Positions 42,471 through 50,226 of a stretch of 64,000 nt of DNA are shown here, in pieces. Numbering within the stretch: the first letter of the stretch is position 1; each line of letters begins with the position of its first letter. This DNA is from Actinomadura madurae. GTDB taxonomy: Bacteria; Actinomycetota; Actinomycetes; Streptosporangiales; Streptosporangiaceae. Location: positions 1-64,000 of the forward strand of contig NZ_FOVH01000003.1 of assembly GCF_900115095.1 (NCBI RefSeq), read 5' to 3'. The position numbers were made by a program, and so were the translations under genes. The notes below the pieces were generated by a model. That model did not search any database and was not told the origin of the DNA. It saw nothing but the letters and a program-made list of their open reading frames with translations.

Positions 42471-43256
42471 CTACGCTTCACGGACCGGGGTCGTCGCCGG
42501 GTCGGTGAAGTAGGCGGCGGTTTCGGGGTCCGCCGGGTAATACGACTCGATCGCGACCTCGTCCAGCGTGATGTCCATCGGGGTGCCGAACGTGGTGATG
42601 GTCGAGAACAGCCGCAGTTCCCGGCCGTCCAGACGGATGATCATCGGGATGGCCACGTCGGAGTCGACCGCGGGGCCCGGCTCCTCGGGTCCGGGGGCGA
42701 GGAGTTCCTCGTAGAGCGCGGTGAGGCCGGGGTCGGGGGCGGCGGCGAGCTGGCGCCTGATGCGGCGGCGGAACATCGCGCGGACGTCGGCCAGGTTGAC
42801 GACCAGACGGGCGAAGCCGCGCGGGTCCAGCCCCAGGCGGACCAGGTTCATCGGCGGGCCGAGCAGCTCAGGGTCGACCTCGGCGAGGAACGCGTCCACG
42901 GCGCGGTTGGTCATCAGGATGTTCCAGTGGCGGTCGAAGACCAGCGCCGGGTACGGCTCGTGCGCGCGGAGCACCCTTCCGACCGCGTCGCCGGCCGCCG
43001 AGAGCGCGCCGCCGTCAAGCGGACGCTCGGTGTAGCGGGGCGCGAAGCCGGCGGCGAGCAGCAGCCGGTTGCGCTCGCGCAGCGGCACGTCGAGCTGGTC
43101 CGCGAGCCGCGACACCATGGCGGCGCTCGGGTTGGTCTTTCCGGTCTCGACCAGGCTGACGTGCCGGGCCGACACGTCGGCGGCGATCGCGAGATCGAGC
43201 TGGCTGAGCCCCCGGCGATGCCGCCACTGCCGCAGGAGGTCCCCGATGGTGTGCAC
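42471..43256 (-). CDS. XRE regulator with MmyB-like ligand-binding domain
   Basis: 261 residues. Helix-turn-helix at about 4-58 (RRGLSQLDLAIAADVSARHV, LVETGKTNPSAAMVSRLADQ), followed by the MmyB/MLTR ligand-binding domain (YPALVFDRHWNILMTNRAVD, PMNLVRLGLDPRGFARLVVN, RLFSTITTFGTPMDITLDEV). In Streptomyces MmyB-like proteins bind fatty-acid-like ligands. GTG start at 43256 with no clear ribosome site. A 17-bp palindrome lies between it and the divergent NTF2-like gene. Confidence 0.9.
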   Translation of the reverse strand: MHTIGDLLRQWRHRRGLSQLDLAIAADVSARHVSLVETGKTNPSAAMVSRLADQLDVPLRERNRLLLAAGFAPRYTERPLDGGALSAAGDAVGRVLRAHEPYPALVFDRHWNILMTNRAVDAFLAEVDPELLGPPMNLVRLGLDPRGFARLVVNLADVRAMFRRRIRRQLAAAPDPGLTALYEELLAPGPEEPGPAVDSDVAIPMIIRLDGRELRLFSTITTFGTPMDITLDEVAIESYYPADPETAAYFTDPATTPVREA

Positions 43257-43291
43257 GGATACCGAGGGTACTCATCGTGGCTCGGGACGCC

Positions 43292-43308
43292 ATGAAATGG
43301 CATTTCAT
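43292..43308. promoter_or_regulatory. 17-bp palindromic operator between XRE and NTF2-like genes
   Basis: ATGAAATG-G-CATTTCAT, perfect 8-bp arms, in an 87-bp divergent spacer. It is AT-rich against the GC-rich background, which makes chance unlikely. Probable binding site of the XRE/MmyB-like regulator. Confidence 0.65.
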
Positions 43309-43343
43309 CGACAATCCGCGAGGCCTCCGGAAACACTGCGTCC

Positions 43344-43727
43344 ATGAGCGCAGAAATCAAGAACTTCGTCCAGCGGGCGCTGGCGGAACTGATCCAGACG
43401 GGCGATGTCGACGCGTTCGGGAAGTACCTGAGCGATGACTTCGTCCACCGTCGGCCGGACTCGACCAGGAACAGGGTCGAATGGCTCGCGGCCCTGCGTT
43501 ACGCGCTCGGGCCGCTCGCCGGGATGCGGGTCGAGATCCTGCATGTGCTGGCCGACGGCGACCGCGTGGTGATGCACTCACGGCGCGGGTTGCCCGGCGG
43601 TCCGGAGATCGTGGTCGTCGACGTCCTGCGGGTTCAGGACGGGCTGGTCGCCGAGGTCTGGGAGATCATCGAGCCGGTTGCGCAGGCGGCGGCCCATCTG
43701 GAGTGGTGGGAGACCGCCGGCCGCTGA
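43344..43727 (+). CDS. NTF2/SnoaL-like protein (127 residues)
   Basis: Starts MSAEIKNFVQRALAELIQTG with the typical opening helix, then DDFVHRRPDSTRN, VEILHVLADGDRVVMHSRRG and LVAEVWEIIEP. SnoaL-like barrel (polyketide cyclase or limonene-epoxide-hydrolase type); no catalytic assignment possible. Divergently transcribed from the XRE regulator across a palindrome, the usual arrangement for a ligand-responsive gene. Confidence 0.85.
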   Translation: MSAEIKNFVQRALAELIQTGDVDAFGKYLSDDFVHRRPDSTRNRVEWLAALRYALGPLAGMRVEILHVLADGDRVVMHSRRGLPGGPEIVVVDVLRVQDGLVAEVWEIIEPVAQAAAHLEWWETAGR

Positions 43728-43742
43728 CCGGGGGGTTCGGCG

Positions 43743-44561
43743 TCAGTACGCGTCGGGGCCTTCGATGTAGCGGGCCAGCCACGCCGCCACGTACGGGCGC
43801 GGATAGGTGTCCAGGTCGTTGCCGTAGTGCTCGGGCGCGAGCAGGCGGTCGTGCGGGAAAGGGCCGTCGCCGTAGTCGTAGTTCACGGTCGTCTCACCGT
43901 GGTCGGTGACGGTCAGCATCAGCCGCCACCACGGCCCGGCCGGCATGTGCGCCGCGGCGTCCCGCTGGTCGCGGACGAGTTCGGCGACCGATTCCGGCAC
44001 CGGGACGACCACCGAACCCTGATGGGACGAGAACCGCAGGTGGGAGATCTCGGCGGAGACGGTGAACGCGAAATCCGCCCATAGCCACCGCCACCCGTGC
44101 GGCCCGAGCAGGGCCAACTGCTGCACGATCGGCTCGATCCGCTGCGCGGCCTCGACACCGACCTCGTTCTCGTGATCCCTGTCGCCTCGGCCGACGATGG
44201 CGAAGTCGTCGACGGCCCGCCGATCGTCCGGCCCGTCCTCCGCCAACCACTGCGCGAACTCCTCCATGTACTCGTCGGCGTTCAGCCCGGCCCGGGGAGG
44301 ACGGGGAACGCGTTCCTGGGCATTCGGCGGGGGATCCGAGGACGACACCTCTTCGACGAGGCCGGTCTCCCCCACGAGGAACACCAACCGCCCCACCGGC
44401 ATCTCCAGGAACGCCACGGGGTCGCTCTCGTCGACGTCCACCGACGCGTACACGCACCAGCCGCCCTCGTAGCGATCCGCCACCAGTCCGTCGGTGGGGT
44501 AATCCAGGTTGCGCGACCTGATCCTCTTCACCACCAGGGCGATCGCCTGCGCCTCGTCCAT
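43743..44561 (-). CDS. Probable two-domain immunity-type protein (Imm35-like plus YezG/DUF600-like)
   Basis: 272 residues from an ATG with GGGAGG 8 nt upstream. The N-terminal part (YEGGWCVYASVDVDESDPVA, MPVGRLVFLVGETGLVEEV) resembles YrhB/Imm35 immunity domains. The C-terminal part (WWRLMLTVTDHGETTVNYDY, then FPHDRLLAPEHYGNDLDTYP) resembles the YezG/DUF600 immunity family. Both families protect against polymorphic toxins, but no toxin gene is adjacent, so this could be an orphan immunity gene. Assigned from pattern only. Divergent from the next gene. Confidence 0.5.
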   Translation of the reverse strand: MDEAQAIALVVKRIRSRNLDYPTDGLVADRYEGGWCVYASVDVDESDPVAFLEMPVGRLVFLVGETGLVEEVSSSDPPPNAQERVPRPPRAGLNADEYMEEFAQWLAEDGPDDRRAVDDFAIVGRGDRDHENEVGVEAAQRIEPIVQQLALLGPHGWRWLWADFAFTVSAEISHLRFSSHQGSVVVPVPESVAELVRDQRDAAAHMPAGPWWRLMLTVTDHGETTVNYDYGDGPFPHDRLLAPEHYGNDLDTYPRPYVAAWLARYIEGPDAY

Positions 44562-44646
44562 TCGGTCGGCCTCCCGCATGTTGATCAAGGTGACCCTATG
44601 TGACGAGGTGAAGGCGGGGAAAGGCCCAATTGGTAGCTTGGGACGG

Positions 44647-45192
44647 GTGGAGGTCAGCTTCGAAGAGGACCACATCTGCTTTCGGCGCTACGACTTCCGC
44701 GGCGCCACCGTCCACCCCAGCGGAATGGTCACGCCCGCGCGGATCCGTGACGCCGACTGGAAGGCCGTCCGGCCCGAAATCCGCACGACCCAGGGCGAGA
44801 CCCTGTTCGTTCCCCATGACCAGGCGGCCGATCTGGAGGCGTTCTGCCATCGGCACGGCATCGCCCGGAGATCCCGTCCCGACACCTGGGATGATCTGCT
44901 CGAACCGTTCCTCGACACCTCGTTCGACCCCGAACACGAGCGCGCCACCCTCGAACGGCTACGCGAAGCCGGGTTCCCTCCGGACGAGGTCACGCGCATA
45001 CGGCGGCGGCTCGCTCCCCTCATGCTCGCCTACAACTTCGACGCCATGGTCTGGGAATGGACCTTCCTCGGCCTGTTCGACCTGCTCACCGCCGCCAACG
45101 CCCCGATCGTCGAACCGGGCCTGCAAGACGCGCTCGGCGACCCCGTGACGTTCTACGACTGGACCATGGAAGTAGCCGAACGGCACCGCTGA
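44647..45192 (+). CDS. Protein of unknown function (181 residues)
   Basis: Starts VEVSFEEDHICFRRYDFRG at a GTG with no ribosome site; TAGCTT lies exactly 7 nt upstream (44634-44639), the geometry of a leaderless transcript. A longer version from the ATG at 44578 is possible. The protein has an N-terminal beta part and a helical C-terminal half (LEPFLDTSFDPEHERATLER). No recognised family. Next to the immunity-like gene on the opposite strand. Confidence 0.65.
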   Translation: MEVSFEEDHICFRRYDFRGATVHPSGMVTPARIRDADWKAVRPEIRTTQGETLFVPHDQAADLEAFCHRHGIARRSRPDTWDDLLEPFLDTSFDPEHERATLERLREAGFPPDEVTRIRRRLAPLMLAYNFDAMVWEWTFLGLFDLLTAANAPIVEPGLQDALGDPVTFYDWTMEVAERHR

Positions 45193-45209
45193 AGCAGCGT
45201 CCGCCCGAC

Positions 45210-45572
45210 TCAGGTGAGCGCTTCGCGCTGCGCCTTGGTGAGGCGCGCCACCACCAGGTCGTAGGAGTGGTCGATCATCTCCAGCACTTCCTCGCCGGGC
45301 ACCGAGCCGTCGAGGGTCACCGTGTTCCAGTGCCGCTTGTTGAGGTGGTAGCCGGGTGCGACCGCGCTGTAGCGCCGGCGCAGGTCGGCTGCCAGGTCGG
45401 GGTCGCACTTGAGGCTGACGCTCCCCGGCTCCGCGCTCAGCGGCACCAGCGCGAACATGCGGCCGGCCACCTTGAACACGGCCACCTCGTCACCGAACGG
45501 GTAGTCCTCCGCGGCCCCCGGCTTCGCCAGGCACTCCGCGATCACCCGGTCGCGCCGCGCGTCGTCCGCCAT
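45210..45572 (-). CDS. MmcQ/YjbR family protein
   Basis: 120 residues with the YjbR pattern: ECLAKPGAAEDYPFGDEVAV, FKVAGRMFALVPL, VSLKCDPDLAADLRRRYSAV, GYHLNKRHWNTVTLDGSVP, and a final SYDLVVARLTKAQR. Small DNA-binding-like fold (cyaY-like), function unsettled. ATG 45572, or GTG one codon earlier. Confidence 0.88.
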   Translation of the reverse strand: MADDARRDRVIAECLAKPGAAEDYPFGDEVAVFKVAGRMFALVPLSAEPGSVSLKCDPDLAADLRRRYSAVAPGYHLNKRHWNTVTLDGSVPGEEVLEMIDHSYDLVVARLTKAQREALT

Positions 45573-45677
45573 CACCGGCTCACCTGCCCGTCCTGCGCCG
45601 CCGCTACCACTCCCAGTACACCAGCCGCCTGCGACACCGGCGCCGCTCCAGGTCGGGTCGGTGCGGGGAAGGGGGAA

Positions 45678-45693
45678 TGTGATGGCTATCACG
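45678..45693. promoter_or_regulatory. Crp-like palindrome upstream of the sortase-substrate gene
   Basis: TGTGATGGCTATCACG fits TGTGA-N6-TCAC. It lies about 170 bp before the secreted protein gene, in an unusually AT-rich stretch (45680-45760) that probably holds the promoter. Confidence 0.5.
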
Positions 45694-45849
45694 CCAACTT
45701 TTGGTGTGCATTTCTGATCATGCGTTTTGATCTCCGTGTGGGAAAAGGGTTCGAACCAAACTGGGGCCGGCTTCATCGTATTGAGGTATAGGGGGGCACG
45801 GTTCCAGGGCTGAAAGTCGGGTAAGCCGCCGTGTCGTAATGGAGAGAAC

Positions 45850-46362
45850 ATGCGACTCGGAAAGGCGGCCGTCTTCGGTCTCGTCTTCGGAACGATGACG
45901 ATCGGTCTTGCCGCGCCCGCGATGGCCGACCCGGGGGACGTCCTCGTCCAGCCGGGGCAGGCCCACCCCGGCGGCAAGGTCACCGTCGTCGGCAAGAAGT
46001 GCGCGACCGACGGCACGGCGGGCTCGCTGGCGTTCGTCGGCGGGGCGGTGCCGCTGAACGGGGCCGAGGAGGTCGACGGCCGGGCGGGCCTGGCCACCGT
46101 CAAGGACGACACCGTCCCCGGCACCTACACGGTGCTGGTCAGGTGCGGCGCCCACCGGTCGACCGGCCAGATCGAGATCGTGGACGGCAAGGCGCACCCG
46201 AAGACGAAGGCCACCCCGACCGGCGGGGTCGGGACGGGCTTCGGCGGCGGCGCCGGCGGCCCGGACACCGCCCTCCTGGCGGGCGGGGGCGTCCTGCTGC
46301 TGGCGGGGGCCGGGCTCGGGGCGATGGCCGTCCGGCGGCGGGGCGGTGCGGCCGCGTCCTGA
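45850..46362 (+). CDS. Secreted cell-surface protein, likely class F sortase substrate
   Basis: 170 residues: signal peptide (MRLGKAAVFGLVFGTMTIGL then AAPAMA-D), an Ig-like beta domain with two cysteines (KKCATDG and LVRCGAH), a Thr/Pro/Lys linker, then GGVGTGFGGGAGGPDTALLA, a hydrophobic helix and RRRGG tail. This is a sorting-signal layout without a normal LPXTG motif. The ATG has GGAGAG close upstream. The sortase gene follows 53 bp downstream, in the usual order of such actinomycete pairs. Confidence 0.8.
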   Translation: MRLGKAAVFGLVFGTMTIGLAAPAMADPGDVLVQPGQAHPGGKVTVVGKKCATDGTAGSLAFVGGAVPLNGAEEVDGRAGLATVKDDTVPGTYTVLVRCGAHRSTGQIEIVDGKAHPKTKATPTGGVGTGFGGGAGGPDTALLAGGGVLLLAGAGLGAMAVRRRGGAAAS

Positions 46363-46415
46363 CCGGCGTCCGGTGGCCGTCCAAAGGGAAATCTCGTCGA
46401 GCGGGTGAGAGAGGT

Positions 46416-47039
46416 ATGCGGGGAAAGGTCGGGTTGCGGGTGGTGGCGCTGGTTCTGCTGACCGGTGGCCTTCTCGTGGTGGGGCTGGGGCTGCGCGGTC
46501 CGGGGGGTCCGCCGCAGCCGCCCGCGTGGGCGGCGACGCCTCGTCCGGTCGATCACCACGGGCCGGTGCTGCCCCGCTCGCTGCCCGTCGAGGTGACCGT
46601 CCCGTCGATCGGCGTCCGGGCGCCGCTGACCAGGCTCGGCCTGGCACCGGACGGCTCGGTGCAGGTCCCGTCGGCCGACCGGCCGGACGAGGCCGGCTGG
46701 TACACCGGCGGGCCGGCCCCCGGAGAGCGCGGCGCCGCCGTGATCCTGGGCCATGTCGACTCCAAGAACTGGGGCGCGGTCTTCTACGACCTGGGCCGCG
46801 TCAGGCCGGGGCACCGCGTCGAGGTGAAGCGGGCGGACGGTCAGGTGGCCGTGTTCACCGTCGAGTCCGTGGAGCGGGTCGCCAAGGACCGGTTCCCCAC
46901 CCGGCGCGTCTACGGCCCGCTCGACCACGCCGGCCTCCGCCTCGTCACCTGCGGCGGCCCGTTCGACCGCGGGAAGGGCAGCTACCGCGACAACATCATC
47001 GTCTACGCGTCCCAGACGGCCGTCCGCCGCGGTCCGTGA
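46416..47039 (+). CDS. Class F sortase
   Basis: 207 residues: N-terminal membrane anchor (LRVVALVLLTGGLLVVGLGL), a Pro-rich linker, and the sortase barrel. Catalytic residues are His in ILGHVDSKNW, Cys in LRLVTCGGPFD and Arg in SYRDNIIVYA. Class F sortases are typical of Actinobacteria and attach surface proteins to the cell wall or each other. It follows its likely substrate. Confidence 0.92.
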   Translation: MRGKVGLRVVALVLLTGGLLVVGLGLRGPGGPPQPPAWAATPRPVDHHGPVLPRSLPVEVTVPSIGVRAPLTRLGLAPDGSVQVPSADRPDEAGWYTGGPAPGERGAAVILGHVDSKNWGAVFYDLGRVRPGHRVEVKRADGQVAVFTVESVERVAKDRFPTRRVYGPLDHAGLRLVTCGGPFDRGKGSYRDNIIVYASQTAVRRGP

Positions 47040-47100
47040 ACCACGACGTAGATCGCGCCGGCGACGCGGAAACCGGGGAGGAATCCGGGCGCGGCGGTCA

Positions 47101-47622
47101 TCAGGGGGCGGTGATGGGGGCGATGCGCGGCGAGGCCAGACGCAGGTAGTCGTCGGTGACCAGGGCGATCGAGCGGTCCAGCCGCGCGGCGTTGAAGAAC
47201 AGCTCGGGCGCCTGGAGCAGCGCCGGATCGGCGACGACCTCCAGCCGGGGGTTGTAGGAGAACGGCAGTACGGTGCCGCTGACACTGCCGGCCAGTTCCT
47301 CGGCCCTGTCGCGACCGGCGAAGGCGACATAGGTGCCGTCCAGCAGGGCCTTGACGGCCTGCAGGTCGAGGCGCGCGTCACCGGGCACCACGGCCAGCAC
47401 GTACCGGCTCTGCTTCTTGCCGATCTTGACCATGACGACCAGGCATTTGGCGGCGTGCGCGACGTCGTGGCCGCGCATCTCGCTGACCACCTCGGTCCGC
47501 CCCTCGGGCGGGTGGTCGATCAGCCGGTAGCGCGCGCCCGCCGCGTCCAGGTCCGCGATCAGCCGCTCGTACAGGTCCGCGCGCTCGGCGGCGGTGACGC
47601 CCGCTCCGCCCTCACCACTCAC
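47101..47622 (-). CDS. YbaK/EbsC-type aminoacyl-tRNA deacylase-like protein
   Basis: 173 residues with the YbaK/ProRS-associated fold: YRLIDHPPEGRTEVVSEM, HAAKCLVVMVKIGKKQSRYV with the key lysine, LVAVVPGDARLDLQAVKALL-like segment, and SVSGTVLPFSYNPRLEVVAD. Such proteins hydrolyse mischarged tRNAs. Some divergent members may act on free substrates. GTG start with GGAGG 9 nt upstream; it overlaps the ArsR gene by 11 nt, so the two are cotranscribed. Confidence 0.85.
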   Translation of the reverse strand: MSGEGGAGVTAAERADLYERLIADLDAAGARYRLIDHPPEGRTEVVSEMRGHDVAHAAKCLVVMVKIGKKQSRYVLAVVPGDARLDLQAVKALLDGTYVAFAGRDRAEELAGSVSGTVLPFSYNPRLEVVADPALLQAPELFFNAARLDRSIALVTDDYLRLASPRIAPITAP

Positions 47623-47914
47623 TGCTCAGTGCCTCCTTCGCCTCGGCGATCCGGTCCTCGTCCCGCCGGTAGAACACCCACTGCTTGATCTTCGTGCCGT
47701 GGACGAGCCCCGCCCGCGACAGCACGCGCAGGTGCTCGCCGCAGGTCGGCTGGCTCACGCCCAGCTTCTGGGCGATGAACAGCGAGCAGACCCCGTCCCG
47801 GACGAGGTCGCCGTCCCGCTGCGGCGGGAAGTGCCGCTCCGGGTCGCGCAGCCACTCCAGGATCAGCAGCCGCTTGTCGTTGGCCAGCGCCTTCACCAGC
47901 TCCACGTCCAGCAT
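47612..47914 (-). CDS. ArsR-type winged-helix regulator
   Basis: 100 residues: LVKALANDKRLLILEWLRDP, then the HTH SLFIAQKLGVSQPTCGEHLR and the wing VLSRAGLVHGTKIKQWVFYR. It lacks the CxCxxC metal site of metal-sensing ArsR proteins. The ATG has no ribosome site; CATAAT lies 7 nt upstream and TAGAAA 17 nt before that, a near-consensus leaderless promoter. First gene of a two-gene unit with the YbaK-like gene. Confidence 0.88.
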   Translation of the reverse strand: MLDVELVKALANDKRLLILEWLRDPERHFPPQRDGDLVRDGVCSLFIAQKLGVSQPTCGEHLRVLSRAGLVHGTKIKQWVFYRRDEDRIAEAKEALSSEW

Positions 47915-47921
47915 GGCGATG

Positions 47922-47950
47922 ATTATGGCAGTTAGCTTATTTGCTTTCTA
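47922..47950 (-). promoter_or_regulatory. Leaderless promoter of the ArsR gene
   Basis: On the minus strand, TAGAAA (-35-like, 47945-47950), 17 nt, CATAAT (-10, 47922-47927), 7 nt, ATG at 47914. Confidence 0.6.
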
Positions 47951-47962
47951 CTCGCCGGTGCG

Positions 47963-48331
47963 TCATTCCAGCATGTCGGTCTGGTGTGCGATGGCGCTGC
48001 GCACCAAGGCGACCGTGTCCTCGGCCTGCCGCAGTGCCGCTTCCGCCGATACCTCCCGGACGTAGCGCCCGGAGCCGATGAGGACGCGCTGCGGATCCTC
48101 CAGCAACGCCCCCTTGTGGAAGACCAGCTTGACCCCCTTCTTGGTCACCGCGATGCCGCACAACCAGTGATGCCAGTCGTCCGCCGTCGTGAAGGTCAGC
48201 CGTCCCCACTTGATCGCCTGCTCCAGCCGTGGATCGGCGGAGAGGACCAGCGCGGACAGCTCCTCGGCCCGGCCGCGGCCCTGCGCGTCCAGGCCGCCCA
48301 GCCATTCGTGGACTGCCGTTCCGTCACCCAT
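47963..48331 (-). CDS. DUF1801 (YdhG-like) protein
   Basis: 122 residues: opening helix HEWLGGLDAQGRGRAEELSA, LEQAIKWGRLTFTT with the conserved Lys-Trp-Gly, then WLCGIAVTKKGVKLVFHKGA and the helical end. Matches the DUF1801 fold of small iron-chaperone-like proteins; biochemical role unproven. ATG at 48331. It lies between the ArsR and TetR genes, all on the minus strand. Confidence 0.82.
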   Translation of the reverse strand: MGDGTAVHEWLGGLDAQGRGRAEELSALVLSADPRLEQAIKWGRLTFTTADDWHHWLCGIAVTKKGVKLVFHKGALLEDPQRVLIGSGRYVREVSAEAALRQAEDTVALVRSAIAHQTDMLE

Positions 48332-48394
48332 GGGCCCATGCTCGCGCCCGGCGCCGACAGTTCGGACGGCTCCGGCCGTTCGAAGCAGGCTTCG

Positions 48395-49159
48395 TCACCT
48401 GACGTGCTCGTCGAGGAGCCGGGCGAAGCCGTCGTGGAGGCGGGTCAGGCCGAACTCGAAGAGCTCCTCGAACGAGAAGTCGAAGGTGTCCTCGGAGAGG
48501 TCGGCCATGGTGGGGTAGTCGCCGCTGGTGAGCGCGGCCGTCAGGGTCGGTTCCTGGGCCCGCCAGAACTGCTCGTTGCTGACGCCGGTCCGCGCCTCGG
48601 CGCGGCGCTCGTTGATGTAGCGGCGCGCGACGCCCTCGACGTAGTCGACCTGGGTGCTGATCATCATCATCAGCGTCCGGTCGGGGAGCCCGAACGGGCG
48701 CAGCAGGCGCAGGAACCGGTCGAGGCCGCGCAGGCCGTTCGGGCCGAGGAGCGGCCGGCTCTGGTCCACGAACGGGTACCAGGGGTGGTCCAGGCACAGC
48801 CGCCAGTGGTACCGGGCGTCGGCCGTGAGGATCTCGCGCCAGGTCCGGCCGTCCGGCTGCGCGGCCTCCTCGGGGAAGTCGACGACGTGGTCGAGCATGA
48901 GGTCCAGCAGCTCGCTCTTGCCGGGGACGTAGCGGTAGAGCGACATCGTCCCCACGCCGAGGCGGGTCGCGATCGAGCGCATCGACAGCGCGTCGAGCCC
49001 CTCGGTCCGGGAGAGCTCGTCGGCGACCTCGACGGCGGCCGCGACGATCCGGTCCAGGCTGAGCGTGGCCGGGCGGCCCCGCGGGGGGCGGGTCCGGTCG
49101 CCCCACAGCAGCTCAAGGCTCCTTCCGAGGTCGCGGGCGTCGTCGTGCTCCGTCGTCAT
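48395..49159 (-). CDS. TetR family regulator of the adjacent exporter
   Basis: 254 residues. HTH region LDRIVAAAVEVADELSRTEG and MRSIATRLGVGTMSLYRYVP (about 34-78), then a TetR_C_1-type ligand domain. The ATG at 49159 is chosen over 49165 because TAGCGT lies exactly 7 nt before it, a leaderless arrangement, and no ribosome site is visible for either. Divergent from a DrrAB-type exporter with two palindromes in the spacer, so it very likely represses that operon and responds to its substrate. Confidence 0.9.
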   Translation of the reverse strand: MTTEHDDARDLGRSLELLWGDRTRPPRGRPATLSLDRIVAAAVEVADELSRTEGLDALSMRSIATRLGVGTMSLYRYVPGKSELLDLMLDHVVDFPEEAAQPDGRTWREILTADARYHWRLCLDHPWYPFVDQSRPLLGPNGLRGLDRFLRLLRPFGLPDRTLMMMISTQVDYVEGVARRYINERRAEARTGVSNEQFWRAQEPTLTAALTSGDYPTMADLSEDTFDFSFEELFEFGLTRLHDGFARLLDEHVR

Positions 49160-49205
49160 GGACATGACGCTACAACCACGCCGCCGGACCGGCGGCCCGG
49201 ACTTT

Positions 49206-49241
49206 GGGTATGGTGTACTCTAATTCGCGTATGGCATACGC
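49206..49241. promoter_or_regulatory. Paired TetR operators before the DrrAB-like exporter
   Basis: GCGTAT-GGC-ATACGC (49227-49241, perfect) and GGGTAT-GGT-GTACTC (49206-49220, partial) have the same arm and spacer size, with centres 21 bp apart, two helical turns. TACTCT (49216-49221) inside the first may be the -10 element. Confidence 0.65.
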
Positions 49242-49257
49242 AAACTAGGGAGGCGGC

Positions 49258-50226
49258 ATGCCGGAGGACGTGATCCTCGCCGAGGGGGTCCGCAAGGTGT
49301 ACGGGGAGAAACGGGCGCTCGACGGCTTCGACCTCGCGGTGCCGAGGGGCATGGTCTACGGCCTGCTCGGGCCGAACGGCGCCGGGAAGACCACCGCCGT
49401 CCGCATCCTGGCCACGCTCGTCCGCCCGGACGGCGGCCGGGCGCGGGTCACCGGCCTGGACGTCGCCGCGCAGGCCCGGCGGGTGCGCCGGCGGATCGGG
49501 CTGGCCGGGCAGCACGCCGCCCTGGACGAGGTCCTCACCGGCCGGCAGAACCTGCGCATGTTCGGCCGCCTGTACCACCTCGGCAAGAAGCGCGCGGGCG
49601 AGCGCGCGGAGGAGCTGCTGGAGCGGTTCGACCTGCTGGACGCCGCCGACAAGGGGGTGAAGGAGTACAGCGGCGGGATGCGCCGCCGGCTCGACCTCGC
49701 GGCGAGCATGATCCTGACACCGGACGTGCTGTTCCTCGACGAGCCGACCACCGGCCTCGACCCGCGCGGCAGGAACGAGGTGTGGGGATCGGTCCGGTCG
49801 CTGGTCGAGCAGGGCACGACCGTGCTGCTGACGACGCAGTACCTGGACGAGGCCGACCAGCTCGCCGGGCGCATCGCCGTCATCGACCGGGGCCGGGTCA
49901 TCGCCGACGGCCCGCCCGACTCGCTGAAGCGGCTGATCGGCGGCGACCGGATCGAGGTCGTGGTGCGCGATCCCGCCACCCTGGCCGCGACCGCGGCCGT
50001 CGTCGCCCGGGTCGCGTCCGCGGAGCCGCTGGTCGACGAGGGCGCGGCGCGGGTGCACGCGCCCGTCACCGACCGGGTGGCGGCGCTGACCGAGGTGGCC
50101 CGCACGCTCCAGGACGACGGCATCGCGGTGGAGGACATCGGGCTCCGGCGCCCGACCCTGGACGAGGTGTTCCTGCGCCTCACCGGGCACCCCGCCGAGG
50201 ACACGAAGGTGAAGGTGGAGGCATGA
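49258..50226 (+). CDS. ABC-2 exporter ATP-binding protein (DrrA-like)
   Basis: 322 residues. Walker [10 protein letters not shown] (38-46), Q-loop [11 protein letters not shown], signature [12 protein letters not shown], Walker [15 protein letters not shown]-loop [12 protein letters not shown]; the C-terminal 80 residues are the DrrA-type tail ([20 protein letters not shown]). Powers export of drugs or lipids by the next gene. AGGGAGG before the ATG. The stop overlaps the permease start (ATGA). Confidence 0.93.
   Translation: MPEDVILAEGVRKVYGEKRALDGFDLAVPRGMVYGLLGPNGAGKTTAVRILATLVRPDGGRARVTGLDVAAQARRVRRRIGLAGQHAALDEVLTGRQNLRMFGRLYHLGKKRAGERAEELLERFDLLDAADKGVKEYSGGMRRRLDLAASMILTPDVLFLDEPTTGLDPRGRNEVWGSVRSLVEQGTTVLLTTQYLDEADQLAGRIAVIDRGRVIADGPPDSLKRLIGGDRIEVVVRDPATLAATAAVVARVASAEPLVDEGAARVHAPVTDRVAALTEVARTLQDDGIAVEDIGLRRPTLDEVFLRLTGHPAEDTKVKVEA

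Noticed and set aside
33937..43727. A secondary-metabolite gene cluster (SDR, FAD oxidoreductase, SnoaL-like, regulators)
   Set aside because: No synthase, carrier protein or terpene cyclase is present, and the genes form separate divergent regulator/target pairs.
45745..45770. Another GGGTTCGAACC stretch resembling a tRNA T-loop
   Set aside because: Flanking sequence gives no cloverleaf; it is an isolated palindrome.
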